From Actinacidiphila guanduensis (GTDB lineage Bacteria > Actinomycetota > Actinomycetes > Streptomycetales > Streptomycetaceae): a stretch of 64,000 nucleotides of DNA. The notes beneath the pieces are model-generated. The model saw only the letters and a program-made list of their open reading frames with translations, had not been told where the DNA came from and made no database searches. The position numbers and the translations under genes were made by a program. Positions 35,295 to 43,912 of this stretch are shown here, piece after piece. Position 1 is the first letter of the stretch; each line of letters opens with the position of its first letter. The stretch lies in the NCBI RefSeq assembly GCF_900103985.1, contig NZ_FNIE01000004.1, forward strand, positions 124,001 to 188,000, in the 5' to 3' direction.

Positions 35295-35834
35295 TCACTG
35301 TGCGACGTCCTGCCGGCGGGCGAGGTGGCGCTGCACCCGCATCCGGGTGCCGCACCTCGGGGTGCACCAGATCCGGCGGCCGTGATCCTGGACGAACATG
35401 CGGTCGCAGTCGTCCGCGGCGCAGACCCGCAGCCGCGGTGCCGCGTCGGAGACGGCCAGGCGGATCGCCTCGCGGGCGATCAGCGCCGTCGCGGAACACG
35501 GACCGACCGGCTCCCAGCGCAGGGTGCGGTCGGCGGTCAGGCGGGGGGTGACCGGGTCCGCCGCGGCTGCGTTGACGCGGGCGAGTGCCTGGTCGGGCAG
35601 TGCGCCGGCCGCGGGGAGGGCTTCGAGCACCGTCCGTACGTCCGAGCGCAGGGACACGATGCCGTGGCGCCCGGCGCCACCGGCCACGCCGTGCCCGAGC
35701 AGCCACGACGTCACCGCGTCGTCGTCGGGAAGCCGCTCGAAGACGCCCCGTGAGCCGGTCACGCGGGTGTTCACCAGCGCCAGGGGGAGCCATTCGTCCT
35801 CGCCGGGCGGTGCCTCGACGGTGCTGTCGGCCAT
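35295..35834 (-). CDS. CGNR zinc-finger (ABATE-domain) regulator 2
   Basis: 179 residues. N-terminal ABATE half (PLALVNTRVTGSRG) and C-terminal zinc finger with Cys138, Cys143, Cys157 and Cys161 (CAADDC, WCTPRC), then basic RMRVQRHLARR. Divergent from the peroxiredoxin-like gene across a very AT-rich gap with two TAACG-type elements, which it may bind. Ends 12 bases from the convergent XRE-PPOX gene. Confidence 0.9.
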   Translation of the reverse strand: MADSTVEAPPGEDEWLPLALVNTRVTGSRGVFERLPDDDAVTSWLLGHGVAGGAGRHGIVSLRSDVRTVLEALPAAGALPDQALARVNAAAADPVTPRLTADRTLRWEPVGPCSATALIAREAIRLAVSDAAPRLRVCAADDCDRMFVQDHGRRIWCTPRCGTRMRVQRHLARRQDVAQ

Positions 35835-35959
35835 GGCACTTCCCCCGTCCTTTCTGCGGCCTGTCCGCGCTGCCTCATCGCGATCCGCGCCGGCACGGCC
35901 CGCCCCTCGATTCTCCCCTGCCCGCGGCGGCCTTCGGCGCCCGGACCTTCGGCGCTTGC

Positions 35960-35989
35960 ATAACGGTAAATTTTCTCGTTAACGTTAAT
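35960..35989. promoter_or_regulatory. Two TAACGKTAA elements and leaderless promoter of peroxiredoxin-like gene
   Basis: ATAACGGTAAA (35960-35970) and TTAACGTTAAT (35979-35989) are imperfect copies 19 bases apart; the second contains a perfect TTAACGTTAA palindrome. TAACGT at 35980-35985 lies 7 bases before the ATG. The stretch is by far the most AT-rich of the region. Confidence 0.6.
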
Positions 35990-35992
35990 GAT

Positions 35993-36658
35993 ATGACACC
36001 TCAAGCAAACGCCCCGATCGCCCGAGCCGTCGGCGAGATGGGCGGCGGCGATCCGGCGGACCCGTTCTCCCAGGAACGCGCCGGGCTGCGTGCCGCCGCA
36101 GCGCCCGTGACCGCCGTACCGGGAACGGACCTCCCCGACCCGCCGATGCTCGACGCTGGCGGCACGGCGACCTCCGTCTCGGCGGCGCGCGCCGGACGGC
36201 CCGCGGTCGTCGTGCTCTACCGGGGAGCCTGGTGCCCCTTCTGCAACGTCGCCCTCCGGGTGTACCGGGAGCAGCTCCAGCCCGAACTGCTCGCCCGCGG
36301 CATCGCGTTGATCGCGGTCAGCCCCCAGCACCCGGACGGCTCACTGACCATGCGGGAGAAGCACGACCTGGACTTCGCCGTCCTGTCCGACCCCGGGAAC
36401 CGCCTCGCGATCTCCCTCGGCGTTCTCACCGCCCCCTCCCCCGAGGCCCGGGAGGCGCAACTGGCCCTCGGCCTGGACCTGGAGGCGGTGAACGCGGACG
36501 GGACGACCGGGCTGCCGATGCCGACGACCGCGATCGTCGACGGCGCCGGCCGGCTCGTCTGGATCGACGTCCACCCCGACTACGCCACCCGTACCGAGCC
36601 GCACCAGGTCCTCGATGCGCTCGACGGGCTCGGCATCCAGGGAGGCGTCCGTGGCTGA
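35993..36658 (+). CDS. Peroxiredoxin-like (AhpC/TSA) protein with CPFC site
   Basis: 221 residues with a thioredoxin fold and YRGAWCPFCN (Cys81, Cys84), the mark of the peroxiredoxin-like family that differs from AhpC by its CxxC. Likely reduces peroxides or organic hydroperoxides. Probably leaderless. It overlaps the next gene by 8 bases (GTGGCTGA), so the two form an operon controlled with the divergent CGNR regulator. Confidence 0.9.
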   Translation: MTPQANAPIARAVGEMGGGDPADPFSQERAGLRAAAAPVTAVPGTDLPDPPMLDAGGTATSVSAARAGRPAVVVLYRGAWCPFCNVALRVYREQLQPELLARGIALIAVSPQHPDGSLTMREKHDLDFAVLSDPGNRLAISLGVLTAPSPEAREAQLALGLDLEAVNADGTTGLPMPTTAIVDGAGRLVWIDVHPDYATRTEPHQVLDALDGLGIQGGVRG

Positions 36659-37433
36659 CACGACAGAGCAGGGCCTGGCCGGGCGCACCGCCATCGTCAC
36701 GGGCGGCGGACGCGGCATCGGGCGCGCGACGGCGGTCGCCCTGGCCGGGGCCGGTGTCGCGAGGATCGCGCTCGTGGCGCGCACCGCCGCGCAGCTCGAC
36801 GAGACGGCGCGGGCGATCGAGGCGGCCGGGGCCCAGCCGGTCGCCGTCACCGCCGACCTCGCCGACAGCGACTCCGTGCGCACTGCCGTCGAGGCCGCCG
36901 AGCGGCAGTTGGGGCAGGTGGACATCCTGGTCAACAACGCCGGCACCGTGGCGCCGCTGGGGGCGACCGCGAAGCTCGACGCCGCCGACGTCCTGGCCGC
37001 GCTGCGGCTGAACGTGGTGGCCCCGATCCTGCTCGCCGGCGCCGTCGCGGACGGCATGAGGGACCGCAGCTGGGGCCGGATCGTGAACGTCTCCAGCGGC
37101 GTGGTCGCCCGCCCGGAGACGATGCCCGGCGGCGGCGTGTACGCGGCCACGAAGGCGGCGCTGGAGGCGCAGACCGTGAGCATGGCCGCCGAGTACGCGG
37201 ACACCGGCGTCCACATCAACGTCTACCGGCCGGGTCCGGTCGACACCGCGATGCAGGAGTGGATCCGCGCCCAGGACCCGGAGGCGATCGGCAGGCGCCT
37301 GCACGAGCGCTTCATCGGCTACCGGGAGTCGGGGACGCTGCTGACCGCCGAGCAGTCCGGCGCGGCGCTGGTCGCCCACCTCGTGCGCCGCGAGGAGACC
37401 GGGCGGATCTGGGACGTCACCGACGAACTCTGA
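36651..37433 (+). CDS. SDR-family oxidoreductase
   Basis: 260 residues of a classical SDR: TGGGRGIG cofactor loop, NNAGTV, Ser in NVSSG and YAATK Tyr-Lys pair. The GTG start lies inside the end of the peroxiredoxin-like gene with GGGAGG 6 bases upstream, giving translational coupling. Probably reduces a carbonyl product generated under oxidative stress, by context only. Confidence 0.93.
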   Translation: MADTTEQGLAGRTAIVTGGGRGIGRATAVALAGAGVARIALVARTAAQLDETARAIEAAGAQPVAVTADLADSDSVRTAVEAAERQLGQVDILVNNAGTVAPLGATAKLDAADVLAALRLNVVAPILLAGAVADGMRDRSWGRIVNVSSGVVARPETMPGGGVYAATKAALEAQTVSMAAEYADTGVHINVYRPGPVDTAMQEWIRAQDPEAIGRRLHERFIGYRESGTLLTAEQSGAALVAHLVRREETGRIWDVTDEL

Positions 37434-37532
37434 GCCGCGCGCCCCGGCGCGGAGCGTCCGCGGGCACTCCCGCGCCGGGCGCACTAGCGTGCGCAGGAGC
37501 ACCCGGCCCGACGAGACGGGAGGTCGCCTGCC

Positions 37533-38036
37533 GTGCGCCTGCTGCTGACCACCGACACGCATGTGCCCAAGCGGGCGCGGGAGTTGCCCGGCGAGCTGCT
37601 GGCCGCGATCGAGGCGGCCGACGTCGTCTTCCACGCGGGCGACTGGGTGGACGAGGCCACGCTGGACCTGCTGGCGGCCCGCTCGCGGCGGCTGGTGGCG
37701 GTGTACGGCAACAACGACGGGCCGGGCCTGCGGGCGCGCCTTCCCGAGGTGGCCGCGGCCGAGGTGGCGGGCGTGCGGTTCGCGGTGGTGCACGAGACGG
37801 GCGCCGCGCAGGGCCGCGAGGAGCGCTGCGCCCGCCGTTTCCCCGAGGCCGGCGTCCTCGTCTTCGGGCACAGCCACATCCCCTGGGACACCATGGCCCC
37901 GGGCGGCCTGCGCCTGCTCAACCCCGGCTCCCCCACCGACCGCCGCCGCCAGCCCTTCTGCACGTACATGACGGCGACGGCGCTCGACGGGACCCTGTCG
38001 GAGGTGGCCCTGCACCGCCTGCCGCCCCGCACGTGA
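37533..38036 (+). CDS. Metallophosphoesterase (YfcE/MJ0936 type)
   Basis: 167 residues with the five calcineurin-like metal motifs in order: DTH, GDWVD, GNND, VHETG and GHSH. Small phosphodiesterase acting on an unknown phosphodiester, with two divalent metals. GTG start with GGGAGG upstream; TAGCGT at 37486 is a possible promoter about 40 bases away. Convergent with the flavodoxin-fold gene. Confidence 0.93.
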   Translation: MRLLLTTDTHVPKRARELPGELLAAIEAADVVFHAGDWVDEATLDLLAARSRRLVAVYGNNDGPGLRARLPEVAAAEVAGVRFAVVHETGAAQGREERCARRFPEAGVLVFGHSHIPWDTMAPGGLRLLNPGSPTDRRRQPFCTYMTATALDGTLSEVALHRLPPRT

Positions 38037-38055
38037 TCCGTGGACACGGGTGCGG

Positions 38056-38835
38056 TCAGCCGCGCACGTGGAGCCCGAAACCCGTACGGCCCGCGGCCTC
38101 CAGCCCCTCCTTCAGGTGCAGCGAGGGGATCTCGTAGTCGCCGAGGTTCTGCCGCCGGAAGGCGATGGGCTCGGTCGTCTCCAGGGTGAGCAGGCGCTGC
38201 CGCCACGCCTCGGCGGCCTCGCGGTAGTCCTCGTCGGTCATCCGGTCGGTGCCGTAGAGCACGAAGGGCGGCAGCACCTCGATGCCCGGGTAGTAGAGGA
38301 TGCCGTGCTGGATCGGGAAGAGCAGGTCGTCGATGGGGCCGTTGATACCGCGGGCCTCGTAGTGGGAGCGGGGACCGCCGGCGGTCACCGACAGCAGCGC
38401 CCGCCGGCCGGCGAGAGTGCCCTCGCCGAAGCGGTCGCCGTACCGGGTGTCGCTGTGCTCGCCGACGCCGTAGGCGAAGTGGTAGGTGAACACGCGGTCC
38501 ACCCAGCCCTTGAGGATTGCCGGCATCGCGTACCACCACAGCGGGAACTGGAGGATCACCGTGTCCGCCCACAGCAGCTTCTCCTGCTCGGCGCGGACGT
38601 CGTCGGTGAGCGTCCCGGCGTCGAAGGCACGGCCGGAGTCGGCGGCGACCCGCAACGGGCTGGACGCGTGCGGGCCGTAGTCCGCCGCGTCCACGACGGC
38701 CTTCCACTTCATCGCGTACAGGTCGCTCACCCGCACCTCGTGGCCGGCGCCCTCCAGTGTGGCGACCGCGAGGTCCTTCAGCGCGCCGTTCAGGGACTTC
38801 GGCTCGGGGTGGGCGTGGACGATCAGTGTCTTCAT
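38056..38835 (-). CDS. NAD(P)H:quinone-type flavodoxin-fold oxidoreductase
   Basis: 259 residues. MKTLIVHAHPEPKSLN begins a flavodoxin-like FAD/FMN fold, and QFPLWWYAMPAILKGWVDRVF is the NQO1/MdaB signature (shown in part: FPLWWYAMPAILKGWVDR). These enzymes reduce quinones by two electrons and protect from redox cycling. Ribosome site GGAGGAG. Divergent from the second XRE/MmyB-like regulator. Confidence 0.93.
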   Translation of the reverse strand: MKTLIVHAHPEPKSLNGALKDLAVATLEGAGHEVRVSDLYAMKWKAVVDAADYGPHASSPLRVAADSGRAFDAGTLTDDVRAEQEKLLWADTVILQFPLWWYAMPAILKGWVDRVFTYHFAYGVGEHSDTRYGDRFGEGTLAGRRALLSVTAGGPRSHYEARGINGPIDDLLFPIQHGILYYPGIEVLPPFVLYGTDRMTDEDYREAAEAWRQRLLTLETTEPIAFRRQNLGDYEIPSLHLKEGLEAAGRTGFGLHVRG

Positions 38836-38919
38836 GAGGACTCCTCCGGATCGGGTGCCTTCGATCCTGGGCGCCGCGGCGCCCCTCGTTCAGGGGCGCC
38901 TCTTCCGTCGGACGGGACT

Positions 38920-38936
38920 TCCTGGTAATGGCAGGA
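38920..38936. promoter_or_regulatory. Candidate operator of XRE/MmyB-like regulator, copy 2
   Basis: TCCTG-N7-CAGGA perfect inverted repeat in the quinone-reductase/XRE gap. Together with flanks (38919-38941) it matches 15172-15194 at 18 of 23 positions. Confidence 0.6.
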
Positions 38937-38975
38937 CCACCCTCACCGGGTGCCGCCACGGCCATAATTGGCGCC

Positions 38976-39869
38976 ATGGACGATCTCGCCGGCTTCCTGC
39001 GCACCCGGCGCTCCCGGGTCGACCCGGCCGCCGCGGGCATCCCCGCCGACAGCCGCCGCCGGGTGAAGGGGCTGCGCCGCGAGGAGGTCGCTCACCTGTC
39101 GGGCGTCAGCGTCGACTACTACGTCCGCCTGGAGCAGGGCCGCGCCACGCAGCCCTCCGAACAGGTCCTCGACGCGCTCGCGCGTGTCCTCGGCCTGGAC
39201 GACACCGAGCGCGGCCACCTCCACCGGCTCGCCCGCCAGCCGCGCCGCCGCGCGAAGGCGCCGGGCGGGCGGATCAGGCCCGAGGTGCTGCGCGTCCTCG
39301 ACCTGGTGGCCGGCGCGCCCGCGCTGATCATGGACCACCGGCTCGACGTCCTGGCGGGCAACCGGCTGGCTGCGCTGCTCTTCGGCCGCCCGATACCGGG
39401 CCTGAACACCGCGCGGCACCTCTTCCTGGAGGAGGCCGAGCGCGGCCTGTACGCGGACTGGGAGGCGTGCACCCTCGACGTGGTCGGCCATCTGCGGCTG
39501 GCCGCCGGCCAGTACCCCGACGACCCCCGCCTCGCCTCGCTCATCGGCGAGCTGGCGATGGGCAGCGAGCGCTTCCGCCGCCTGTGGGCCCGGGCCGATG
39601 TCCGCGCCCGCACGCACGGCCGCAAGTCCTACCGCCACCCGCTGGTCGGCGTCCTGGACCTGCACCAGGAGAACTTCGCGCTCCCGGACGCCCCCGGCAT
39701 GGAACTGCTGGTCCTCTCCGCCCCGCCGGGCACCCCGGCGGAGGACGGGTTGCGGCTGCTGGCGAGCCTGGACGAGCCGGAAGACGGACGGGTCGGCGCA
39801 GGTCGGACGGCGTGTCGCCGCGAGGAGAGCGCGCCTGCGCGCCCGGCGGGGGCGCCGGTCCGCGAGTAA
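38976..39869 (+). CDS. XRE-family regulator with MmyB-like ligand domain, paralogue 2
   Basis: 297 residues, same order as the protein at 15237: HTH RREEVAHLSGVSVDYYVRLEQG (part: VAHLSGVSVDYYVRLEQG), then MmyB-like domain (MDHRLDVLAGNRLAALLFG). CATAAT lies 7 bases before the ATG, so the mRNA is likely leaderless. Probably regulates the divergent quinone reductase through the TCCTG-N7-CAGGA site. Confidence 0.93.
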   Translation: MDDLAGFLRTRRSRVDPAAAGIPADSRRRVKGLRREEVAHLSGVSVDYYVRLEQGRATQPSEQVLDALARVLGLDDTERGHLHRLARQPRRRAKAPGGRIRPEVLRVLDLVAGAPALIMDHRLDVLAGNRLAALLFGRPIPGLNTARHLFLEEAERGLYADWEACTLDVVGHLRLAAGQYPDDPRLASLIGELAMGSERFRRLWARADVRARTHGRKSYRHPLVGVLDLHQENFALPDAPGMELLVLSAPPGTPAEDGLRLLASLDEPEDGRVGAGRTACRREESAPARPAGAPVRE

Positions 39870-40640
39870 CGCCCGCCCGGGTCGGCCCAGCAGCCGGGTG
39901 GGCCCGGCCCGCGGAGCCCGGGCGGGTAGCGGCGGTTCGGCGCTGCGGCGCTTCGGCGTGGGAGGCAGCCCGGCTGGGCCCCCGGCCCGCGGAGCCAGGG
40001 TGGGTACGGACGGTTCGCCGCTTCAGCGTGCGGCGTCGGGCCGTATCCCCCCGGCAAGGCACGGCGGCCGCCTCCGACGTGGGGCCCGCGCGCGCCCCGC
40101 CGCACCGACAGCCCGACCGGACCGCGCCGAGAAGGCGGCGCCGAACGCGCCCTCACGCGAAGCCCGCCGGTCGTGCCGGCCCACCGCGGCCCGCCGCGAC
40201 GCCGGTCCCGGACCGGCCCCGGCACAAAGCGGCACCTCCCCCTCTCCCCGTCCCGGCAACTGCGCCAGCAGGTCCCGCACTCCGCGCGGCCACTGCCGGC
40301 CGGCCGCCGGACCGCACCGGCGAGGTGAGGCCGCCGTCCCCGAGCCCCTGCCGCACAGGGTCCGGAACGCCCGCACCGCACCGGCGGCCCGGTCCGGCAC
40401 GTCGAGGAACCGGCGCGGTGCTTCCTTCGGCACTCGGGAAGGGGGACCCCGGCCTCCGGGGCCGGACGGCCCTGCCGTCGAGGGGGCGCGGCGGGCTCCC
40501 ATGGAGGGGACGGCGCTTCCGGCGGGTCGGCCGCGCAGGCGGGCCCGGTCGGGAGGCGGCGGGCACCGCGTTTGCGGGCAGACCGCGTCCGCACAGGTCG
40601 GACAGCGTGTCGCCGCGGACCGTACACGACGGGAGCAGCG
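39870..40640. other. 771-base non-coding stretch with repeats
   Basis: No credible gene; long frames here show no family resemblance. Contains a degenerate tandem repeat (39891-39960 and 39966-40030). It also holds, 23 bases before the universal stress gene, the second copy of a 24-base direct repeat (40594-40617), whose first copy (39799-39822) is inside the XRE gene end; the two differ at one base. May be decayed coding DNA. Confidence 0.5.
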
Positions 40641-41507
40641 ATGAGTGACGCGACGGTCGTCGTGGGCTACGACGGCACCCCGCAGAGCCGGGCCGCCGTG
40701 GAGTGGGCGTCCCGGGAGGCGGAGCGGCGGGGCCTGCCACTGGAGCTGCTGCACGCGGGGACCGCGCCGGACGGCGCCGAGCACGTGCGGGCCGAGCGGC
40801 TGCTGGAGGTGTGCGCGCAGGAGCTGGGGCTGACGCACCCGGAGGTGCCGCTGACGGTCCTGGATGTCGGCGACCCGCCGGTTGCGGCACTCATCGCGGC
40901 CGCGGGCAGGGGGAGCCTGCTGGTGCTGGGCTCGCGCGGGCTCGGCGCGCTGCGCGGCTTCGTCGTCGGCTCGGTCAGCCAGGACGTACTCGCCCGCGGC
41001 GCCTGCCCGGCGGTGCTGGTCCGGGCGGCGAGCGCGGAGCCGCCCGAGGGGCTGCCCGACGGCGGTGGGGCGCCCGGTGTCGTCGCGGGTGTCGATCTGC
41101 GTTACTCCGCGGACGTCCTGGACTTCGCCTGCAAGGAGGCCGAGTTGCGGGCGCTGCCGCTGCACGTGGTGCACACCTGGGGCCCGCCGCCGGGCAGCGA
41201 GTACGTGGCCTTCGGGACAGTCGGCGCCCCGGAGGACGAGCTGGCCGCGGCGGAGGCCGCGGGTCTCGACGCCGCGGTGGACCCGTGGCGCCGCCGCTAC
41301 CCCGCGGTGCCGATCACGACGACGCTCGCCCGCGGCCATGCGGCGATCCGCCTGGTGGACGCGGCCACCGGGGCGCGTCTGCTGGTGGTCGGCCGCCGCC
41401 ACCGCGGGCCCCGGGCGGCACCCCGTCTCGGCCCGGTCGCCCACGCGGCGATCCATCACACGCCCTCCCCCGTGGCGATCGTCCCGGAGGGCACCGGGCA
41501 GGAGTGA
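40641..41507 (+). CDS. Universal stress protein (two UspA domains)
   Basis: 288 residues with two UspA repeats: VVVGYDGTPQSRAAVEWA with the ATP-binding LVLGSRGLGALRGFVVGSVSQ (part: GSRGLGALRGFVVGSVS) in the first, and VAGVDLRYSADVLDFA with LVVGRRHRG in the second, which has lost the usual G-2x-G-9x-G(S/T) loop length. Binds ATP in the first domain. Ribosome site GGGAGCAG. Lies between the two XRE-PPOX genes and a broken dehydrogenase, as in actinomycete hypoxia islands. Confidence 0.94.
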   Translation: MSDATVVVGYDGTPQSRAAVEWASREAERRGLPLELLHAGTAPDGAEHVRAERLLEVCAQELGLTHPEVPLTVLDVGDPPVAALIAAAGRGSLLVLGSRGLGALRGFVVGSVSQDVLARGACPAVLVRAASAEPPEGLPDGGGAPGVVAGVDLRYSADVLDFACKEAELRALPLHVVHTWGPPPGSEYVAFGTVGAPEDELAAAEAAGLDAAVDPWRRRYPAVPITTTLARGHAAIRLVDAATGARLLVVGRRHRGPRAAPRLGPVAHAAIHHTPSPVAIVPEGTGQE

Positions 41508-42010
41508 CCGGGGCGGTCCCTGCCCAGGGCGGGGCACCGGCCTGGTTCCGCGGCGCGCGGGTGCTCGCGCTCAGCGGGGCGGGCAAGGCAGACGCGGTGC
41601 GCGCGGCCGGCGCGGACGAGGTGGCCGACCGTGCCGGGGATATCGCCGGGCAGGTCCGCGCAGCCGCTCCGCGGGGTCTCGCCGTCGGGCAGGGCGCGGT
41701 GGCGGGCGCGCTGACGGGCGAGGGGCTGCCGCTGCCGCGCGAGGGCGGCCGGTGGGTCGCGGCCGGTGCGCTCGGCGGCTACGGAGCGGCCTTCGCCGTG
41801 CGCCGGCTCTCTCTGCCCAACGCGCGGCTGGTCGGGTCCTCGATGCACACCCCCGCGCACGTCGGCCTGCTGATGAGCCTGGCCCGCAAGGCCGGGTTGC
41901 GGCCGGTGATCGCCGCCGCCTTCCCCCTGGGCCAGGCGGCCCGCGTCCAGGAGGAGCCGGCCCGCCGGGCCACGTCGGGAAGATCGTCCTGCCCTCCTGG
42001 GGGCGCGGCG
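41504..42010 (+). pseudogene. Decayed zinc-binding alcohol/quinone dehydrogenase, C-terminal part
   Basis: Recognisable C-terminal Rossmann half of an MDR dehydrogenase: ARVLALSGAGKADAVRAAGA, GGRWVAAGALGGYG, NARLVGSSMHTPAH and a terminal VGKIVLPS. The zinc-binding N-terminal half and its start codon are missing, and the last segment lies in another frame: ARRA in one frame, HVGKIVLPS in the next, so there is a frameshift near 41970. The remnant begins at the stop of the universal stress gene and is in frame with the following XRE-PPOX gene. Relic of an intact stress-island gene. Confidence 0.75.
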
Positions 42011-42124
42011 GACGCGTCGCGCGCGGTCCGGCAGGGGTCTTTTCCGCTCCCGCCTGGCGTTCCGCGGCCGGCCGAGCGAGCCTGGAAGGGCGGGAGAGGT
42101 GGGGCGACGGAGGGAGCAACCCTC

Positions 42125-42802
42125 GTGGGCGAGCACGCAGGAACCGGCAGCGGGCGGTTCGACCCGAAGGCGGTGCGGCGCCGTACGGCCGAGCGGCGGA
42201 CCCGGCTCGGCCTGAGCGAGGGCGCTCTGGCCACCCGCGTGGGCATGTCGCCGCGCTATCTGCAGCAGGTGCTCGGCGCCGGGCCCGGCTTCGACGAGGG
42301 CGGTTTCGTGCGGATCGCCACCGCCCTCGGGCTGACCTACCGCGAACTGCTCGAAGGGCGCGAGGACATGCCGCCGGGTCGGACGGGGCCGGGGCCGGGG
42401 CCGCGCCCGGTGCTGGTGCACCTGTCGGAGGAGGAGTGCTGGGACCGGCTCGGTACCCACGGCGTGGGCCGCATCGCGCTGCCGGTGCACCCCGGGCCCG
42501 CCGTGCTGCCCGTCAACTACGCCGTGGAGGCGGGCACGATCCTCTACCGCACCGCACCGGACGGCAGCGCGGCCGCCGCCACCGGCACCGCGGTGTCCTT
42601 CCAGGTCGACCGGCTGGACGACCGGCTCGGCCAGGGCTGGAGCGTTCTGGTCACCGGCACCGCCGAGCGCATCGAGGACGCGGCCACCATCCGCGAGCTC
42701 ACCGACCGGCACCTGACCCGCCCGTGGGCGGGCGGCAAGCGCCCCTTGTGGATCCGCATCCAGCCGCAGACCCTGTCGGGCCGCCGCATCACCACGATGT
42801 GA
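42125..42802 (+). CDS. XRE helix-turn-helix fused to PPOX-like FMN-binding domain, copy 2
   Basis: 225 residues. HTH near residues 25-65 (GLSEGALATRVGMSPRYLQQVL), then PPOX-like barrel (GTHGVGRIALPV, AVLPVNYAVEAGTILYRT) ending WIRIQPQTLSGRRI, closely like the protein at 34629. GTG start with GGAGGG 10 bases upstream; the frame stays open through the dehydrogenase relic, so the start is inferred from the ribosome site. Confidence 0.9.
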   Translation: MGEHAGTGSGRFDPKAVRRRTAERRTRLGLSEGALATRVGMSPRYLQQVLGAGPGFDEGGFVRIATALGLTYRELLEGREDMPPGRTGPGPGPRPVLVHLSEEECWDRLGTHGVGRIALPVHPGPAVLPVNYAVEAGTILYRTAPDGSAAAATGTAVSFQVDRLDDRLGQGWSVLVTGTAERIEDAATIRELTDRHLTRPWAGGKRPLWIRIQPQTLSGRRITTM

Positions 42803-42976
42803 CCCCGGGGGACCGCTCGGGCGGGCAGTGGTCGCCCGCCGGCGGGTCGTCGACCGGGCACCCCGTCCGAGCCAAGCGCCGCGGCCCGCCGGGTCCGGGC
42901 CGACGTTCCCCGTGAGAGATCCTGGGTGGTCCGCCCTGTTCACGGCGCTGCCGGCGCTCCCGCCTACGATCACCCC

Positions 42977-43750
42977 ATGAACGACATCGATGATCCGCTG
43001 CGTCCGGTCGTGGGGGCGTACGCGGCGCTGTTCGAGCAGCTGGCCGCGGTGACGACCGGCCGGTTCCGCAGGGGCCCGGGCGGCACGGTGCTCGCGGTCT
43101 CCGGCTCCGCGGTCTCCGCGCTGAACCTCGTGGTCAGCCCGGCCCTGGTGCCGGACCCGGAGGAGGTGGCGCTGCTCGCGGCGGCCGGGACCCCGTGGGA
43201 GGTCCCGTGGAGCATCCAGGTGCGCGGGGTGCCGGGGCCGCGGCTCGCGGCGGTCGCCGCCGGGTACGGCCTGACCGCGTTCAGCAGCGAGCCGCTGATG
43301 GTCCGGCCGGCCGAACTGGGCCCGCCCGAGCCGCCCGCCACCGGGGACCTGCGGGTACGGGCGGTGCCGGTCGAGGAGTTCGGCCGCTACGCCGAGGCGG
43401 TCACCGAGGGATTCCAGGCGCCGGCGGGGACGTTCGAGCTGCTGGCCGACCCGGTGCTGGCGAAGCTCGACGGGGTCGCCTTCCACCTGGCGGAGGTGGA
43501 CGGCATACCGGTGGGCACGGGCATGACGGCCGTCTCCGGCGGCCTCACCGGCATCTTCAACGTCACCACGCTCCCGGCCCACCGCCGCCGCGGCTACGGC
43601 CGGGCCGTCACCGCCGAGCTGGTCCGCGCGGGGTTCGCGGCGGGCGGAACCACCGCGTACCTCTACGCGAGCGAGATGGGCGCGTCGGTCTACGCCTCCC
43701 TCGGCTTCCGCACACGCGAACACCTGACCGTGATCACGGCCCCGTCCTGA
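42977..43750 (+). CDS. GNAT-family acetyltransferase
   Basis: 257 residues. The C-terminal half has the GNAT core, including the acetyl-CoA loop RRRGYGRA and the ASEMGASVYASLGF strand-helix end. The N-terminal 120 residues are a less conserved GNAT-like half. TACGAT stands 6 bases before the ATG, so translation is likely leaderless. Substrate unknown. Confidence 0.9.
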   Translation: MNDIDDPLRPVVGAYAALFEQLAAVTTGRFRRGPGGTVLAVSGSAVSALNLVVSPALVPDPEEVALLAAAGTPWEVPWSIQVRGVPGPRLAAVAAGYGLTAFSSEPLMVRPAELGPPEPPATGDLRVRAVPVEEFGRYAEAVTEGFQAPAGTFELLADPVLAKLDGVAFHLAEVDGIPVGTGMTAVSGGLTGIFNVTTLPAHRRRGYGRAVTAELVRAGFAAGGTTAYLYASEMGASVYASLGFRTREHLTVITAPS

Positions 43751-43912
43751 CCCGCCCGCCGCATCGGTGCGGTGCCCCGCTTGGCCGGCGCCGGGCCGCG
43801 GGGTGGCCATGTCCACGGCTCGGCGCAATCCGCGCGCATGCCGTGCTCCGTCCGGCTCCGGGGCCGCGCGGCGGACGGGTTGCAGCGGTGTGCGGAGGGA
43901 AGGCTGGGACGT

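Noticed and set aside
40023..41537. A 504-codon minus-strand frame covering the gap before the universal stress gene
   Set aside because: Antisense to the universal stress protein and Pro/Arg-rich in the gap; no ribosome site or domain.
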